This document shows positions 1 through 7,007 of a stretch of 64,000 nucleotides of DNA, in pieces. The stretch is taken from the NCBI RefSeq assembly GCF_049994355.1, contig NZ_CP188257.1:1116001-1180000 (forward strand). Reading direction: 5' to 3'. The notes below the pieces were generated by a model. That model was not told where the DNA came from, made no database searches, and saw nothing but the letters and a program-made list of their open reading frames with translations. A program made the position numbers and the translations under genes. Each line of letters opens with the position of its first letter. Positions within the stretch are counted from its first letter, which is position 1. Source of the stretch: Angustibacter sp049994355 (lineage in GTDB: Bacteria > Actinomycetota > Actinomycetes > Actinomycetales > Angustibacteraceae).

Positions 1-141
1 AACATCCCGGCCGAGGTGCCGACGCCCGACTACTGGTCGCTGCAGCACGCTACGACGTACTCGCTGATCTGGATCGCCGCCATCCTGGTGATCTTCGTCC
101 CGCTGGCCACCCGGCAGTACAACCGCGCCGCCAGTAAGTAG
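1..141 (+). CDS. ABC-2 type transporter permease, C-terminal end (partial)
   Basis: The reading frame is open from the first base and stops with TAG, giving the last 46 residues of a longer protein. They contain one hydrophobic helix (residues about 19-36) preceded by an extracytoplasmic-looking stretch with PTPDYW and followed by a short basic tail (RQYNRAASK). A last transmembrane helix closed by a PLA-x-x-x-Y-x-R type tail is typical of DrrB/ABC-2 drug and polysaccharide export permeases. The rest of the gene and its ATPase partner would lie upstream of the window. Family assignment rests on this tail only. Confidence 0.55.
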   Translation, partial: NIPAEVPTPDYWSLQHATTYSLIWIAAILVIFVPLATRQYNRAASK

Positions 142-223
142 TCGCCAGGCGCGGGCGGCCCGGTCGCCGTCGCCGGAGTGTCCTGATCAGTCAGCGGGGG
201 ACGCGGGCGCCGTCCTGGTCGAC

Positions 224-1207
224 CTAGTCCGGGTCGCCGACGTCCGGATCGCCGACGTCCGGGGCGCCTTCGCGCTCGTCCCGGTCGGCCCACTCCAGCA
301 ACGGTTCGATGGAGTGCGCCACGTCGTCGATCCCGGCGTGCAGGTCGCCGAGCTCGGCGAACCGGGCCGGTACCGTCGCGATCGTGAAGTCGTCCGGCTC
401 GACGTCGTCCACCTCGTCCCAACGGATCGGCGTCGAGACGGTGCCGGTCGGCGTACCGCGCACCGAGTAGGCGCAGGCGATGGTGTGGTCTCGCGCATTC
501 TGGTTGTAGTCCACGAACAGCGAGGTCGGGTCGCGGTCCTTGCGCCACCAGGTCGTGGTCACGTCGTCCGGGCTTCGCCGTTCGACCTCGCGGGCGAACG
601 CGAGGGCGGCCCGGCGGACGTCCGTGAAGCCCCAGCGCGGCTCGATCCGGACGTAGACGTGCATGCCGTGGCCGCCGGAGGTCTTCGGGAACCCGACGAC
701 CCCGAGCTCGTCCAGCACCTCATGCGCGACGTGCGCGACCCGCCGCACGGTCGCGAAGTCGCACTGCGGCATCGGGTCCAGATCGATCCGCCACTCGTCC
801 GGCTTCTCGGTGTCGGCTCGGCGGGAGTTCCAGGGGTGGAACTCCACGGTGCTCATCTGCACCGCCCAGATCACGCTGCCCAGCTCGGTGACGCACAGTT
901 CGTCGGCGGTGCGGTTGTACCGGGGAAAGTGCACGCGGACCGTCTCGACCCACGGCGGCGCGCCGTGCGGCAGCCGCTTCTGGTGCACCTTGTCGCCGGC
1001 CAGCCCGTCGGGGAAGCGGTGCATCATGCACGGCCGCTCGCGCAGCGCCCGGACGATGCCGTCGCCGACCGAGAGGTAGTACTGCACCAGGTCGAGCTTG
1101 GTCGCGCCGGTGGCCGGGAAGTAGACGCGGTCGGGGTTGCTGACTCGCACCTCGCGGTCGCCCGCCTCGACCTCGATGGCCGGGCTCTTGGATCCGCTGG
1201 ACGCCAT
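224..1207 (-). CDS. LigD-type DNA polymerase/primase domain protein
   Basis: Stand-alone polymerase domain of the LigD/archaeo-eukaryotic primase superfamily, 327 aa. Such proteins add (ribo)nucleotides during non-homologous end joining with Ku and an ATP-dependent ligase. The metal-binding pair is visible as RIDLDP (D142, D144), the third acidic residue in FVDYNQNARD (D233), and the nucleotide-binding SGGHGMH loop at about 178-183. No ligase or nuclease domain is attached, as in the separate mycobacterial PolD proteins. The ATG at 1207 is preferred over an in-frame upstream ATG at 1270, because the upstream one would run through the promoter/operator of the divergent ArsR gene. The C-terminus ends in a duplicated VGDPD. 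Confidence 0.9.
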   Translation of the reverse strand: MASSGSKSPAIEVEAGDREVRVSNPDRVYFPATGATKLDLVQYYLSVGDGIVRALRERPCMMHRFPDGLAGDKVHQKRLPHGAPPWVETVRVHFPRYNRTADELCVTELGSVIWAVQMSTVEFHPWNSRRADTEKPDEWRIDLDPMPQCDFATVRRVAHVAHEVLDELGVVGFPKTSGGHGMHVYVRIEPRWGFTDVRRAALAFAREVERRSPDDVTTTWWRKDRDPTSLFVDYNQNARDHTIACAYSVRGTPTGTVSTPIRWDEVDDVEPDDFTIATVPARFAELGDLHAGIDDVAHSIEPLLEWADRDEREGAPDVGDPDVGDPD

Positions 1208-1247
1208 GGTCGTCAACGTAGTGGCGGACGCCGACACCGCGCAGGGC

Positions 1248-1277
1248 TTGTCATGTGACCTTTTGGTCACCTATCAT
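1248..1277 (+). promoter_or_regulatory. Promoter with embedded ArsR-type operator
   Basis: TTGTCA (1248-1253) and TATCAT (1272-1277) are separated by 18 bp and match the sigma-70 consensus at 5 of 6 positions each. A perfect inverted repeat, GTGACC-TTTT-GGTCAC (1255-1270), fills the spacer. The GTG of the regulator gene follows the -10 by six bases with no Shine-Dalgarno sequence, so the transcript is probably leaderless. Autoregulation by the ArsR protein is inferred from the position of the palindrome. Confidence 0.75.
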
Positions 1278-1283
1278 CGAGAC

Positions 1284-1604
1284 GTGACCGACGAGGACCT
1301 GGTGTTCAAGGCACTCGCTGACCCGACCCGCAGGCTGCTGCTGGACCGGCTCTTCGAGCGTGACGGCCGCACGCTCACCGAGCTGGTGTCCGAGCTGGAG
1401 ATGACACGGTTCGGGGTGATGAAGCACCTGCGCGTGCTGGAGGACTCGGGGCTCGTCACGACGCGCCGATCTGGCCGGGAGAAGCTGCATTTCCTGAACC
1501 CGGTCCCCATCCGGTTGATCCACGACCGCTGGATCGACAAGTACACCGAACGCCGGGTGTCTGCCTTGGCAGACCTGAAGGCAGAGCTGGAGAGCGAAGC
1601 ATGA
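1284..1604 (+). CDS. ArsR-family HTH transcriptional regulator
   Basis: A 106-residue winged-helix protein of the ArsR/SmtB superfamily. Recognisable parts are the ALADPTRRLLLDRL first helix, a recognition region around MTRFGVMKHLRVLEDSGLV (about 47-65) and the beta-wing TTRRSGREKLHFLN. It has no Cys cluster, so it is not a classical metal sensor. It belongs to the group co-transcribed with SRPBCC/AHSA1 proteins and overlaps the next gene by 4 bp (ATGA). The GTG start is supported by the promoter ending just upstream and by the position where family similarity begins. It probably represses its own operon through the palindrome at 1255-1270. Confidence 0.9.
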   Translation: MTDEDLVFKALADPTRRLLLDRLFERDGRTLTELVSELEMTRFGVMKHLRVLEDSGLVTTRRSGREKLHFLNPVPIRLIHDRWIDKYTERRVSALADLKAELESEA

Positions 1605-2149
1605 GCACGCAGACGACGAGCGAGGCCGGCGCCGACCAGGCGACGACGACGCAGGTCTACAAGATCTACATCAAGGCGAGCCCGCAACGGATCTGGGACG
1701 CCATCACCCAGCCGGACTGGAACTCCCGGTTCGGGTACGGCGGGCGCGGAAGCTACGACCTGCGCCCGGGCGGCCGGTACGAGGCGTTGGCTTCCGAGGA
1801 GTTCAAGGCCGCGGCCGCAGCAGCCGGGCAGCCGTGCGGCGACGTCGTCGTGGACGGCGAGGTCATCGAGGCCGACGAGCCGCGCCGCCTCGTACTCAGC
1901 TGGCGGATGCTGATGGACCCCGAGATCGCCGCCGAGGGCTTCACCCGGCTGACCTACGAGATCCGCGAGTGGGACGGCTTCTGCTCGCTCACCGTCACGC
2001 ACGAGCTCGAGAACGCGCCGAAGCTGGCGATGATCGTCGGCGGCATGTTCGAGGGCGAGGGCGCCGGCGGCGGGCACGCCTGGATCCTCAGCGACCTCAA
2101 GAGCCTGCTGGAGACCGGCGGACCGCTCGCCGAACCGCGAATCAGCTGA
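1601..2149 (+). CDS. SRPBCC (AHSA1-like) domain protein
   Basis: A 182-residue START/Bet v1-like fold protein of the AHSA1 group. It contains the characteristic N-terminal strand VYKIYIKASPQRIWDAIT, the LRPGGRY and GEVIEADEPRRLVLSW motifs, and a C-terminal helix in which the hydrophobic pocket closes (ILSDLKSLLETG). Proteins of this group bind hydrophobic ligands but few have a known function. It is translationally coupled to the preceding ArsR gene, an arrangement common in actinobacteria where the regulator controls the SRPBCC protein. Base composition is like its neighbours. Confidence 0.85.
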   Translation: MSTQTTSEAGADQATTTQVYKIYIKASPQRIWDAITQPDWNSRFGYGGRGSYDLRPGGRYEALASEEFKAAAAAAGQPCGDVVVDGEVIEADEPRRLVLSWRMLMDPEIAAEGFTRLTYEIREWDGFCSLTVTHELENAPKLAMIVGGMFEGEGAGGGHAWILSDLKSLLETGGPLAEPRIS

Positions 2150-2168
2150 CCGCCGTCCGACGTCCGAA

Positions 2169-2254
2169 GTTGACCACGTTATGTGCCTCTACGCCTGCTT
2201 ACCTAGGCGGAGAACCCTCGTGAAGCGGGTCTACGCCCACTTAACGTGATCAAC
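2169..2254. repeat. Long-spaced inverted repeat between convergent genes
   Basis: GTTGACCACGTTA (2169-2181) and TAACGTGATCAAC (2242-2254) are inverted copies with one mismatch, separated by 60 bp. The element lies between the 3' end of the SRPBCC gene and the terminator of greA. It could fold as a cruciform or RNA stem, but its role is unknown. Confidence 0.5.
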
Positions 2255-2292
2255 GTCGGGGGCGCCGCGCGGGCGGCTGGCGTGGCACGCAG

Positions 2293-2327
2293 AACGCCTC
2301 CCCGCACAGAGTGCGCGGGGAGGCGTT
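2293..2327 (-). terminator. Hairpin terminator downstream of greA
   Basis: A perfect 13-bp inverted repeat (AACGCCTCCCCGC at 2293-2305 and its complement at 2315-2327) with a 9-base loop starts 18 bp after the greA stop codon. No U-tract follows, as is usual in high-GC actinobacteria. Being symmetrical, it may also stop transcription from the + strand operon. Confidence 0.75.
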
Positions 2328-2344
2328 CGACGTCCCGGTCGCGC

Positions 2345-2833
2345 TCAGCCGGTGTAGGGCTTGGCGTCCAGGATCTTCACCGGCACCTGCTTGCCGCTCG
2401 GCGCGCTGTAGGCCGAGCTGTCACCGACCTTGAGCCCGACGATGGCGGACCCGAGCGGCGACCGCTCGCTGTACACGTCGAGTGAGTCGTCCGAGACCTC
2501 ACGGCTGCCGAGCAGGAAGCGCATGGACTCGCCGCCGACCTCGGCGGTCACGACCATGCCCTGCTCGACGACGCCGTCGTCCGCGGGGCGCTCACCGACC
2601 GTGGCGCTCTCGAGCAGCTGGTTGAGCTGGCGGATGCGGGCCTCCTGCTTGCCCTGCTCCTCCTTGGCGGCGTGGTAGCCGCCGTTCTCCCGCAGGTCGC
2701 CCTCTTCGCGCGCCGCCTCGATCCGCTTGGCGATCTCGGTTCGTCCCGGCCCCGCGAGGTGGTCCAGCTCGGCCTTCAGCCGGTCGTACGCCTCCTGGGT
2801 CAGCCAGGTGACGCTTGCGCTGGTCTCGGTCAC
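2345..2833 (-). CDS. greA: Transcription elongation factor GreA
   Basis: GreA rescues backtracked RNA polymerase by stimulating cleavage of the nascent RNA through the secondary channel. The 162-aa product has the N-terminal coiled coil, with the highly conserved EAREEGDLRENGGYHAAKEEQ segment holding the acidic tip residues, and the C-terminal FKBP-like domain ending in PVKILDAKPY. A GTG start at 2833 is chosen because AAGGAG lies six bases upstream; in-frame codons further upstream (2848, 2851) precede that ribosome binding site. It is followed by a strong hairpin. The downstream order greA, DUF4307, mca is a common actinobacterial neighbourhood. Confidence 0.97.
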   Translation of the reverse strand: MTETSASVTWLTQEAYDRLKAELDHLAGPGRTEIAKRIEAAREEGDLRENGGYHAAKEEQGKQEARIRQLNQLLESATVGERPADDGVVEQGMVVTAEVGGESMRFLLGSREVSDDSLDVYSERSPLGSAIVGLKVGDSSAYSAPSGKQVPVKILDAKPYTG

Positions 2834-2905
2834 GGTCTCTCCTTGCATCACGTACGTACTTCGTGCGTGTCGAACCGACCGATCCTGCGGCGGCAGACAC
2901 GAGAC

Positions 2906-2927
2906 CAGGCCCCGTTCTCGGGGCCTG
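2906..2927 (-). terminator. Hairpin terminator after the DUF4307 gene
   Basis: CAGGCCCCG (2906-2914) and CGGGGCCTG (2919-2927) form a perfect 9-bp stem with a TTCT loop. It lies between the stop of the DUF4307 gene and the start of greA on the same strand, separating the two transcription units. Confidence 0.7.
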
Positions 2928-3014
2928 ATGTCACGAGGGGAAGCGGCCAGGATACCAAGACGAGCCCGGATTCGCCGGTCCGAGGCCCGTTCGGGCGTAC
3001 CCGGTCGCAGCGGG

Positions 3015-3419
3015 TCAGTGGGCCACTGCGCAGTGGTCGACGAGGCCGGTGACCGCCTGCGCCGACGTCCGCACCTGGTCGGTGCGCCGGGTCACCTTCG
3101 CGCTCGACGGACCGACCGTGACCTGCGCGATCCCCACCGCCGTCTTGTTGCGGTCCAGCGCCCGCACGGTGCACACGGCGGTGGCGGACGGGTCCTTGCC
3201 GACGTCGTAGGTGACGTCGACGGCGGTGTCGCCGTGGATCACGAACCCGACGTCCGACCAGCGGACGTCGGCACCGGCCTGCCCGAGGCCGGCCCAGACC
3301 ACCCAGGCCAGCGCGGCGAGCACCGCGACGCCGCCGGCGACCAGCGCGAACCGCCGCCGAGCCGGCGAGGGCACCCGCCCGTACCGCCCGGGGGGCAGCG
3401 GCCGCCGGTCGGTCGTCAT
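3015..3419 (-). CDS. DUF4307 single-pass membrane protein
   Basis: A 134-residue protein with a short basic, Pro-rich cytoplasmic N-terminus (about 1-24), one transmembrane helix (about 25-47, FALVAGGVAVLAALAWVVWAG) and an outside beta-rich domain with two cysteines (CTVRALD and DHCAVAH). This matches the actinobacterial DUF4307 family, which is typically encoded next to the mycothiol amidase gene mca, as here (divergent). Function is unknown. The ATG at 3419 is chosen because upstream in-frame codons give a poorly conserved charged extension. Confidence 0.85.
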   Translation of the reverse strand: MTTDRRPLPPGRYGRVPSPARRRFALVAGGVAVLAALAWVVWAGLGQAGADVRWSDVGFVIHGDTAVDVTYDVGKDPSATAVCTVRALDRNKTAVGIAQVTVGPSSAKVTRRTDQVRTSAQAVTGLVDHCAVAH

Positions 3420-3547
3420 AAGGTCCTCGGGGTGGTCGGGTCGTGCGTTGTCGGGCCGGGCTGACACCATTGTCACGCACCTGCGAGGCGCCAGTCGTCC
3501 GGGAGCGCCCTGTGGACCCGATCCGGTACCTGACCGAGGAGCCTGAC

Positions 3548-4417
3548 GTGAGCGAGCAGCTGCGGCTGATGGCCGTGCACGCGCACCCTGACGACGAGTC
3601 GAGCAAGGGGGCTGCGTCCAGCGCGTACTACGTCAGCAAGGGCGTCGAGGTGCTGATCGTGAGCTGCACCGGCGGCGAGCGCGGCGACATCCTCAACCCC
3701 CGACTGAAGGACGATCCCGAGATCCTGCGGGACATGACCGAGTACCGCCGCCACGAGATGGCCAAGGCCGTCGAGATCCTCGGGGTGCAGCACACCTGGC
3801 TGGGCTTCGTCGACTCCGGCCTGCCCGAGGGTGATCCGCTGCCACCGCTGCCTGCGGGCTGCTTCGCGCTCGAGCCGCTCGAGACCGCCAGCGAGCCGCT
3901 GGTGCGGCTGATGCGCGAGTTCCGCCCGCACGTGGTCACCACGTACGACGAGAACGGCGGCTACCCGCACCCGGACCACATCAGGTGCCACGAGGTGTCG
4001 GTCGAGGCCTACCACGCGGCCGGGGACGCCGAGCGCTACCCGCACGCCGGGCCGGCCTGGCAGCCGAGCAAGCTCTACTACAACCAGACGCTGTCCCGGG
4101 GCCGGATCTTCGCCTTCCACGAGGCGATGAAGGCCGAGGGCCTGGACTCGCCGTACGAGGAGTGGATCAGCCGCTGGGAGGAGCGTGGCGAGCGGCCGAT
4201 CACCACTCGGGTGCCGTGCGGGGAGTTCTTCGAGGTGCGTGACCGGGCCCTGCTCGCGCACGCCACCCAGGTCGACCCGGACGGCAGCTGGTTCTCCGTC
4301 CCGCTCGACATGCAGCGCCGGATCTGGCCGACCGAGGACTTCGAGCTCGCGCACAGCCACGTCCCGGTGAGCCTGCCCGAGGACGACCTGTTCGCCGGCA
4401 TCGAGCCCGGCCGATGA
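3548..4417 (+). CDS. mca: Mycothiol S-conjugate amidase Mca
   Basis: Mca is a zinc amidase that hydrolyses mycothiol S-conjugates of electrophiles into a mercapturic acid for export and GlcN-Ins for recycling. The 289-residue product has the LmbE-like metal site AHPDDE (about residues 12-17) and the HPDH motif that supplies the third ligand. The segment VSCTGGERGDILNP and overall length fit Mca better than the deacetylase MshB. GTG at 3548 is preceded by GAGGAG. The gene overlaps the next one by 4 bp. Its presence implies a mycothiol-producing actinobacterium. Confidence 0.95.
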   Translation: MSEQLRLMAVHAHPDDESSKGAASSAYYVSKGVEVLIVSCTGGERGDILNPRLKDDPEILRDMTEYRRHEMAKAVEILGVQHTWLGFVDSGLPEGDPLPPLPAGCFALEPLETASEPLVRLMREFRPHVVTTYDENGGYPHPDHIRCHEVSVEAYHAAGDAERYPHAGPAWQPSKLYYNQTLSRGRIFAFHEAMKAEGLDSPYEEWISRWEERGERPITTRVPCGEFFEVRDRALLAHATQVDPDGSWFSVPLDMQRRIWPTEDFELAHSHVPVSLPEDDLFAGIEPGR

Positions 4418-4752
4418 CGACCGGCTCGGGGTCGCTGACCTTCATCGGCACGGCCACCACCACGCCGTCACCGGGGCCAACCGGCCCCGATCCCGACACG
4501 GTCACGCCAGGGGTGGCCGGCTTCCTCGTCGTGTTCGTGCTGGCCATCGTGGTCTGGCTGCTGATGCGCAACATGACCGGGCGGCTGCGCCGGATGCGCC
4601 TGCGGGAGGAGCAGGCCTACCGCGAGGGGGCCTACGGCGAGGACACCGGCTCGTCAACGGGCGACGGCACCGGCTCGCCGACCGGCGACGGCACCGGCTC
4701 GTCAACGGGCGACGGCACCGGCTCGCCGACCCGCGACGAGGGCGGCACCTGA
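4414..4752 (+). CDS. Small membrane protein with Thr/Gly/Ser repeats
   Basis: A 112-residue protein of unknown function, translationally coupled to mca (4-bp overlap). It has a Thr/Pro-rich N-terminus, one transmembrane helix (about 32-52, VAGFLVVFVLAIVVWLLM), a basic juxtamembrane stretch and an acidic C-terminal tail of four 8-residue repeats (TGSSTGDG/TGSPTGDG). The N-terminal two thirds resemble small proteins found after mca in other actinobacteria. The last 120 bases overlap the antisense 3' end of the glycosyltransferase gene. Confidence 0.7.
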   Translation: MTTGSGSLTFIGTATTTPSPGPTGPDPDTVTPGVAGFLVVFVLAIVVWLLMRNMTGRLRRMRLREEQAYREGAYGEDTGSSTGDGTGSPTGDGTGSSTGDGTGSPTRDEGGT

Positions 4753-5999
4753 GCCGGCTGAGCGCCGAACACCCAGGTCCGCAGCAGCACGAACCGCAGC
4801 ACCGTGGCGACCGCGTTGGCCGCGACCAGGCAGCAGAGCTCGAGGGTCCGCCCGGCGTCCGGGGCCAGGCTGTGCACCGCCGCCAGCGTTCCGCTGGTCA
4901 CCGCCAGCCCGACACCGAAGACCACCAGCCCCTGGGCTTGGTGCCGTCCGGCGTCCTCGCGCCCGGTGACGCCGAACGTGAAGCGCCGGTTCGCCCCGGT
5001 GTTGGCCACCGCAGTGGCCAGCAGGGCCAGCAGGTTGGCCCATTGGGCACCGGCCGCGGGCCGCAGTGACCAGAACAGGACCGCGTACGCGAGCGTGCTG
5101 AGCAGCCCGATCGTGGCGAAGCGCAGGCTCTGCGCGGCCAGTCCCGGCCCCGGTACGTCGGGTGCCAGCGGCCCGCGGCCGAGGCTGGCCCGCACGCCGG
5201 CGATCGGCACGCGGCCGGCTGACAGCCCGCGGCCGAGCCGGACGATTCCGCGCAGGTCGTCCACTGCGGTCTGGACGACGTCGACCCGGCTGTCCGGGTC
5301 GTCCACCCAGTCCACCGGGACCTCGTGCACCCGCAGGCCGCATCGTTCGGCGAGCACCAGCAGCTCGGTGTCGAAGAACCAGCTGGTGTCCTCGACCAGT
5401 GGCAGCAGCTGTTGGGCGACGTCGCGGCGGATCGCCTTGAAGCCACACTGCGCATCCCGCACCGACGTCGCCAGGGTGGCCCGCAGCAGGACGTTGTAGC
5501 AGCGCGAGATCACCTCGCGTCCTGGCCCGCGAAGCACCCGGCTGCCCCGGCTGAGCCGGCTGCCGATCGCCAGGTCGGAGTGTCCGGACACCAGCGGGGC
5601 CACCAGCGGGAGCAGCGCGGCCAGGTCGGTCGACAGGTCGACGTCCATGTACGCCAGCACGTCGGCGTCCGAGTCCGCCCACACCGTGGCGAGCGCGTAG
5701 CCGCGACCCTTGCGGGGCAGGTGGACCGCGTGCACGTCGGGCAGCGCACCGGCCAGCCGCAAGGCGACGTCGTACGTCGTATCGGTGCTCGCGTTGTCGG
5801 CGATGGTGATCCGGAACCGGTAGGGCAGGGACCGGGTCAGGTGCTCGTGCAGCCGCTCGACCGAGGCCGCCAGCACGTGCTGCTCGTTGTGCACCGGAAC
5901 GACGACCTCGACCAGCGGCAGGCGTCCCTGGCCGACGGCGCTATCCGGGTCGTCGGGGCGCAGCGTGGCCGTCGGCGGTGGGGACGCGATGGCGGTCAT
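4632..5999 (-). CDS. GT2 glycosyltransferase fused to a GtrA-like membrane domain
   Basis: A 455-residue two-domain protein. The N-terminal part (about 25-260) is a family 2 glycosyltransferase of the dolichol/polyprenyl-phosphate sugar synthase type, with VVVPVHNE, the DVDLSTD metal-binding segment and the RDAQCGFKA loop. The C-terminal part (about 300-425) has four hydrophobic helices of the GtrA/DPMS-like family, proposed to move lipid-linked sugars. The last about 30 residues are Pro/Val/Glu repeats translated from the shared tandem repeat. It follows the ApbE-like gene by 2 bp, so the two are probably co-transcribed, and may supply lipid-linked sugar to the nearby GT39 enzyme. ATG at 5999 fits the start of similarity. 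Confidence 0.88.
   Translation of the reverse strand: MTAIASPPPTATLRPDDPDSAVGQGRLPLVEVVVPVHNEQHVLAASVERLHEHLTRSLPYRFRITIADNASTDTTYDVALRLAGALPDVHAVHLPRKGRGYALATVWADSDADVLAYMDVDLSTDLAALLPLVAPLVSGHSDLAIGSRLSRGSRVLRGPGREVISRCYNVLLRATLATSVRDAQCGFKAIRRDVAQQLLPLVEDTSWFFDTELLVLAERCGLRVHEVPVDWVDDPDSRVDVVQTAVDDLRGIVRLGRGLSAGRVPIAGVRASLGRGPLAPDVPGPGLAAQSLRFATIGLLSTLAYAVLFWSLRPAAGAQWANLLALLATAVANTGANRRFTFGVTGREDAGRHQAQGLVVFGVGLAVTSGTLAAVHSLAPDAGRTLELCCLVAANAVATVLRFVLLRTWVFGAQPAQVPPSSRVGEPVPSPVDEPVPSPVGEPVPSPVDEPVSSP
4645..4740. repeat. Four 24-bp tandem repeats coding on both strands
   Basis: Four head-to-tail 24-bp units alternate between two variants (core GGCTCGTCAACGGGCGAC or GGCTCGCCGACCGGCGAC). 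On the + strand they encode the TGSxTGDG repeats of the small membrane protein. On the - strand they encode GEPVPSPV/DEPVPSPV repeats at the C-terminus of the glycosyltransferase. Confidence 0.85.
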
Positions 6000-6001
6000 G
6001 G

Positions 6002-6802
6002 TCAGGCCGCCACGTTGGTGCGCAGGGCCGCCGGTTCGAACGCGCCGACCTGGACGACGGAGCCGTCCGGCCGGGTCAGCCGCGCGTTCGCGTGGTGGCG
6101 GGCCAGCCACGCCTCGGCCCGCTCGCCCAGGACCGCGGCAGCGACGGCCTGCCCGCTCGCGGTCCGGCAGGTGGCGGCGCTGACCTCGATGCGCGACCAG
6201 GTGCCCGGGGCGGGCCGGCCGGTTCGAGGGTCGACGACGTGCCGGGGGTCGGTGGTCGCCTGCCCGTGGCCGATGGTGGCGGCCCGGCCGCCCAGGTGGA
6301 CGAGGACGTCGGCTCCGGTCAGCTGCGCCGCGACCAGCGCGATGTCGTCCAGGCCGACGGCCAGCGCGCAGGCCCGCAGCTCCAGGGTGCCGCCGGCGGG
6401 AACGGTCAGCCGCGCGCCGTCCAGCCGGACTCGGCGCCACCCGCCACCCGCGGCCGGACCGGTCACCTTGCCGCACACCGGGATCCAGCTGCGCTGCCCG
6501 GTCGTCCGGCTCACCCGCACGGTGGGGTCGACCAGGCCGTCGGTGCGGGCCGCCATCTCCAGCGACGCCTGCACGACTCGCGCCAGCAGTGGGCTGACGT
6601 CGACCGGACGCCCTGCGGCACAGGGGATGCGGTGCACCTCGGCGCGTGCGGACTCGCGGTGGCAGGCCCGGCCGAGGGTGTCCAGGTGGCGCTGGGCGAT
6701 CTGCCGCGCCGCGCCGAGGGCAGCTGGGTCGCTCACCTCGATCCACCCGGTGTCATCCCAGGCCGTGAGGGTTGCTCGATTCGTCGCCCTGCTGCTGGCC
6801 AT
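6002..6802 (-). CDS. ApbE-like FAD:protein FMN transferase
   Basis: A 266-residue ApbE-family protein. Members covalently attach FMN to threonines of secreted or membrane redox proteins. Visible motifs are DGLVDPTV, the LVHLGGRAATIG segment corresponding to the flavin-binding LVNLGGD region, HVVDPRTGRP and SAATCRTA near the end. No signal peptide or lipobox is seen, so it may be cytoplasmic. The protein is slightly shorter than typical (about 300-340) and somewhat divergent. No FMN-binding target or ferric-reductase partner is encoded nearby. It is first in a two-gene unit with the GT2 gene. Confidence 0.82.
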   Translation of the reverse strand: MASSRATNRATLTAWDDTGWIEVSDPAALGAARQIAQRHLDTLGRACHRESARAEVHRIPCAAGRPVDVSPLLARVVQASLEMAARTDGLVDPTVRVSRTTGQRSWIPVCGKVTGPAAGGGWRRVRLDGARLTVPAGGTLELRACALAVGLDDIALVAAQLTGADVLVHLGGRAATIGHGQATTDPRHVVDPRTGRPAPGTWSRIEVSAATCRTASGQAVAAAVLGERAEAWLARHHANARLTRPDGSVVQVGAFEPAALRTNVAA

Positions 6803-7007
6803 GGTGTCCTCCTGGGGGTCCGGCTCGTGTCGATGGCTTCACCGTGGTCCGCGCCGCTGGACGTCGAACCTGTTGGGGCTGTGCGCTTACTGGGAGTCCG
6901 GACCGAGCCCCGCGATCCTCAGCCAACGTCCAGCCGACGCACCGTCTGCGCCCACCGAAGCCGGACAGCGTGGATCTCGAACCCGTCCCGAGACCGGAGG
7001 CCTTGAC

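Noticed and set aside
2848..3606. Long - strand reading frame over the DUF4307/mca boundary
   Set aside because: It covers the DUF4307 gene in another frame, is low-complexity Arg/Ala/Gly, and crosses a terminator hairpin. The DUF4307 frame has clear family features.
6030..6240. GGTTCGA tRNA T-loop-like sequences
   Set aside because: They fall inside the ApbE-like coding sequence and no acceptor or anticodon stems can be formed.
5325..7007. Open + strand frame extending 560 codons upstream of the GT39 gene
   Set aside because: It is antisense to the GT2 and ApbE genes and typical of high-GC shadow frames. The GT39 protein starts at ATG 7008 with a ribosome binding site.
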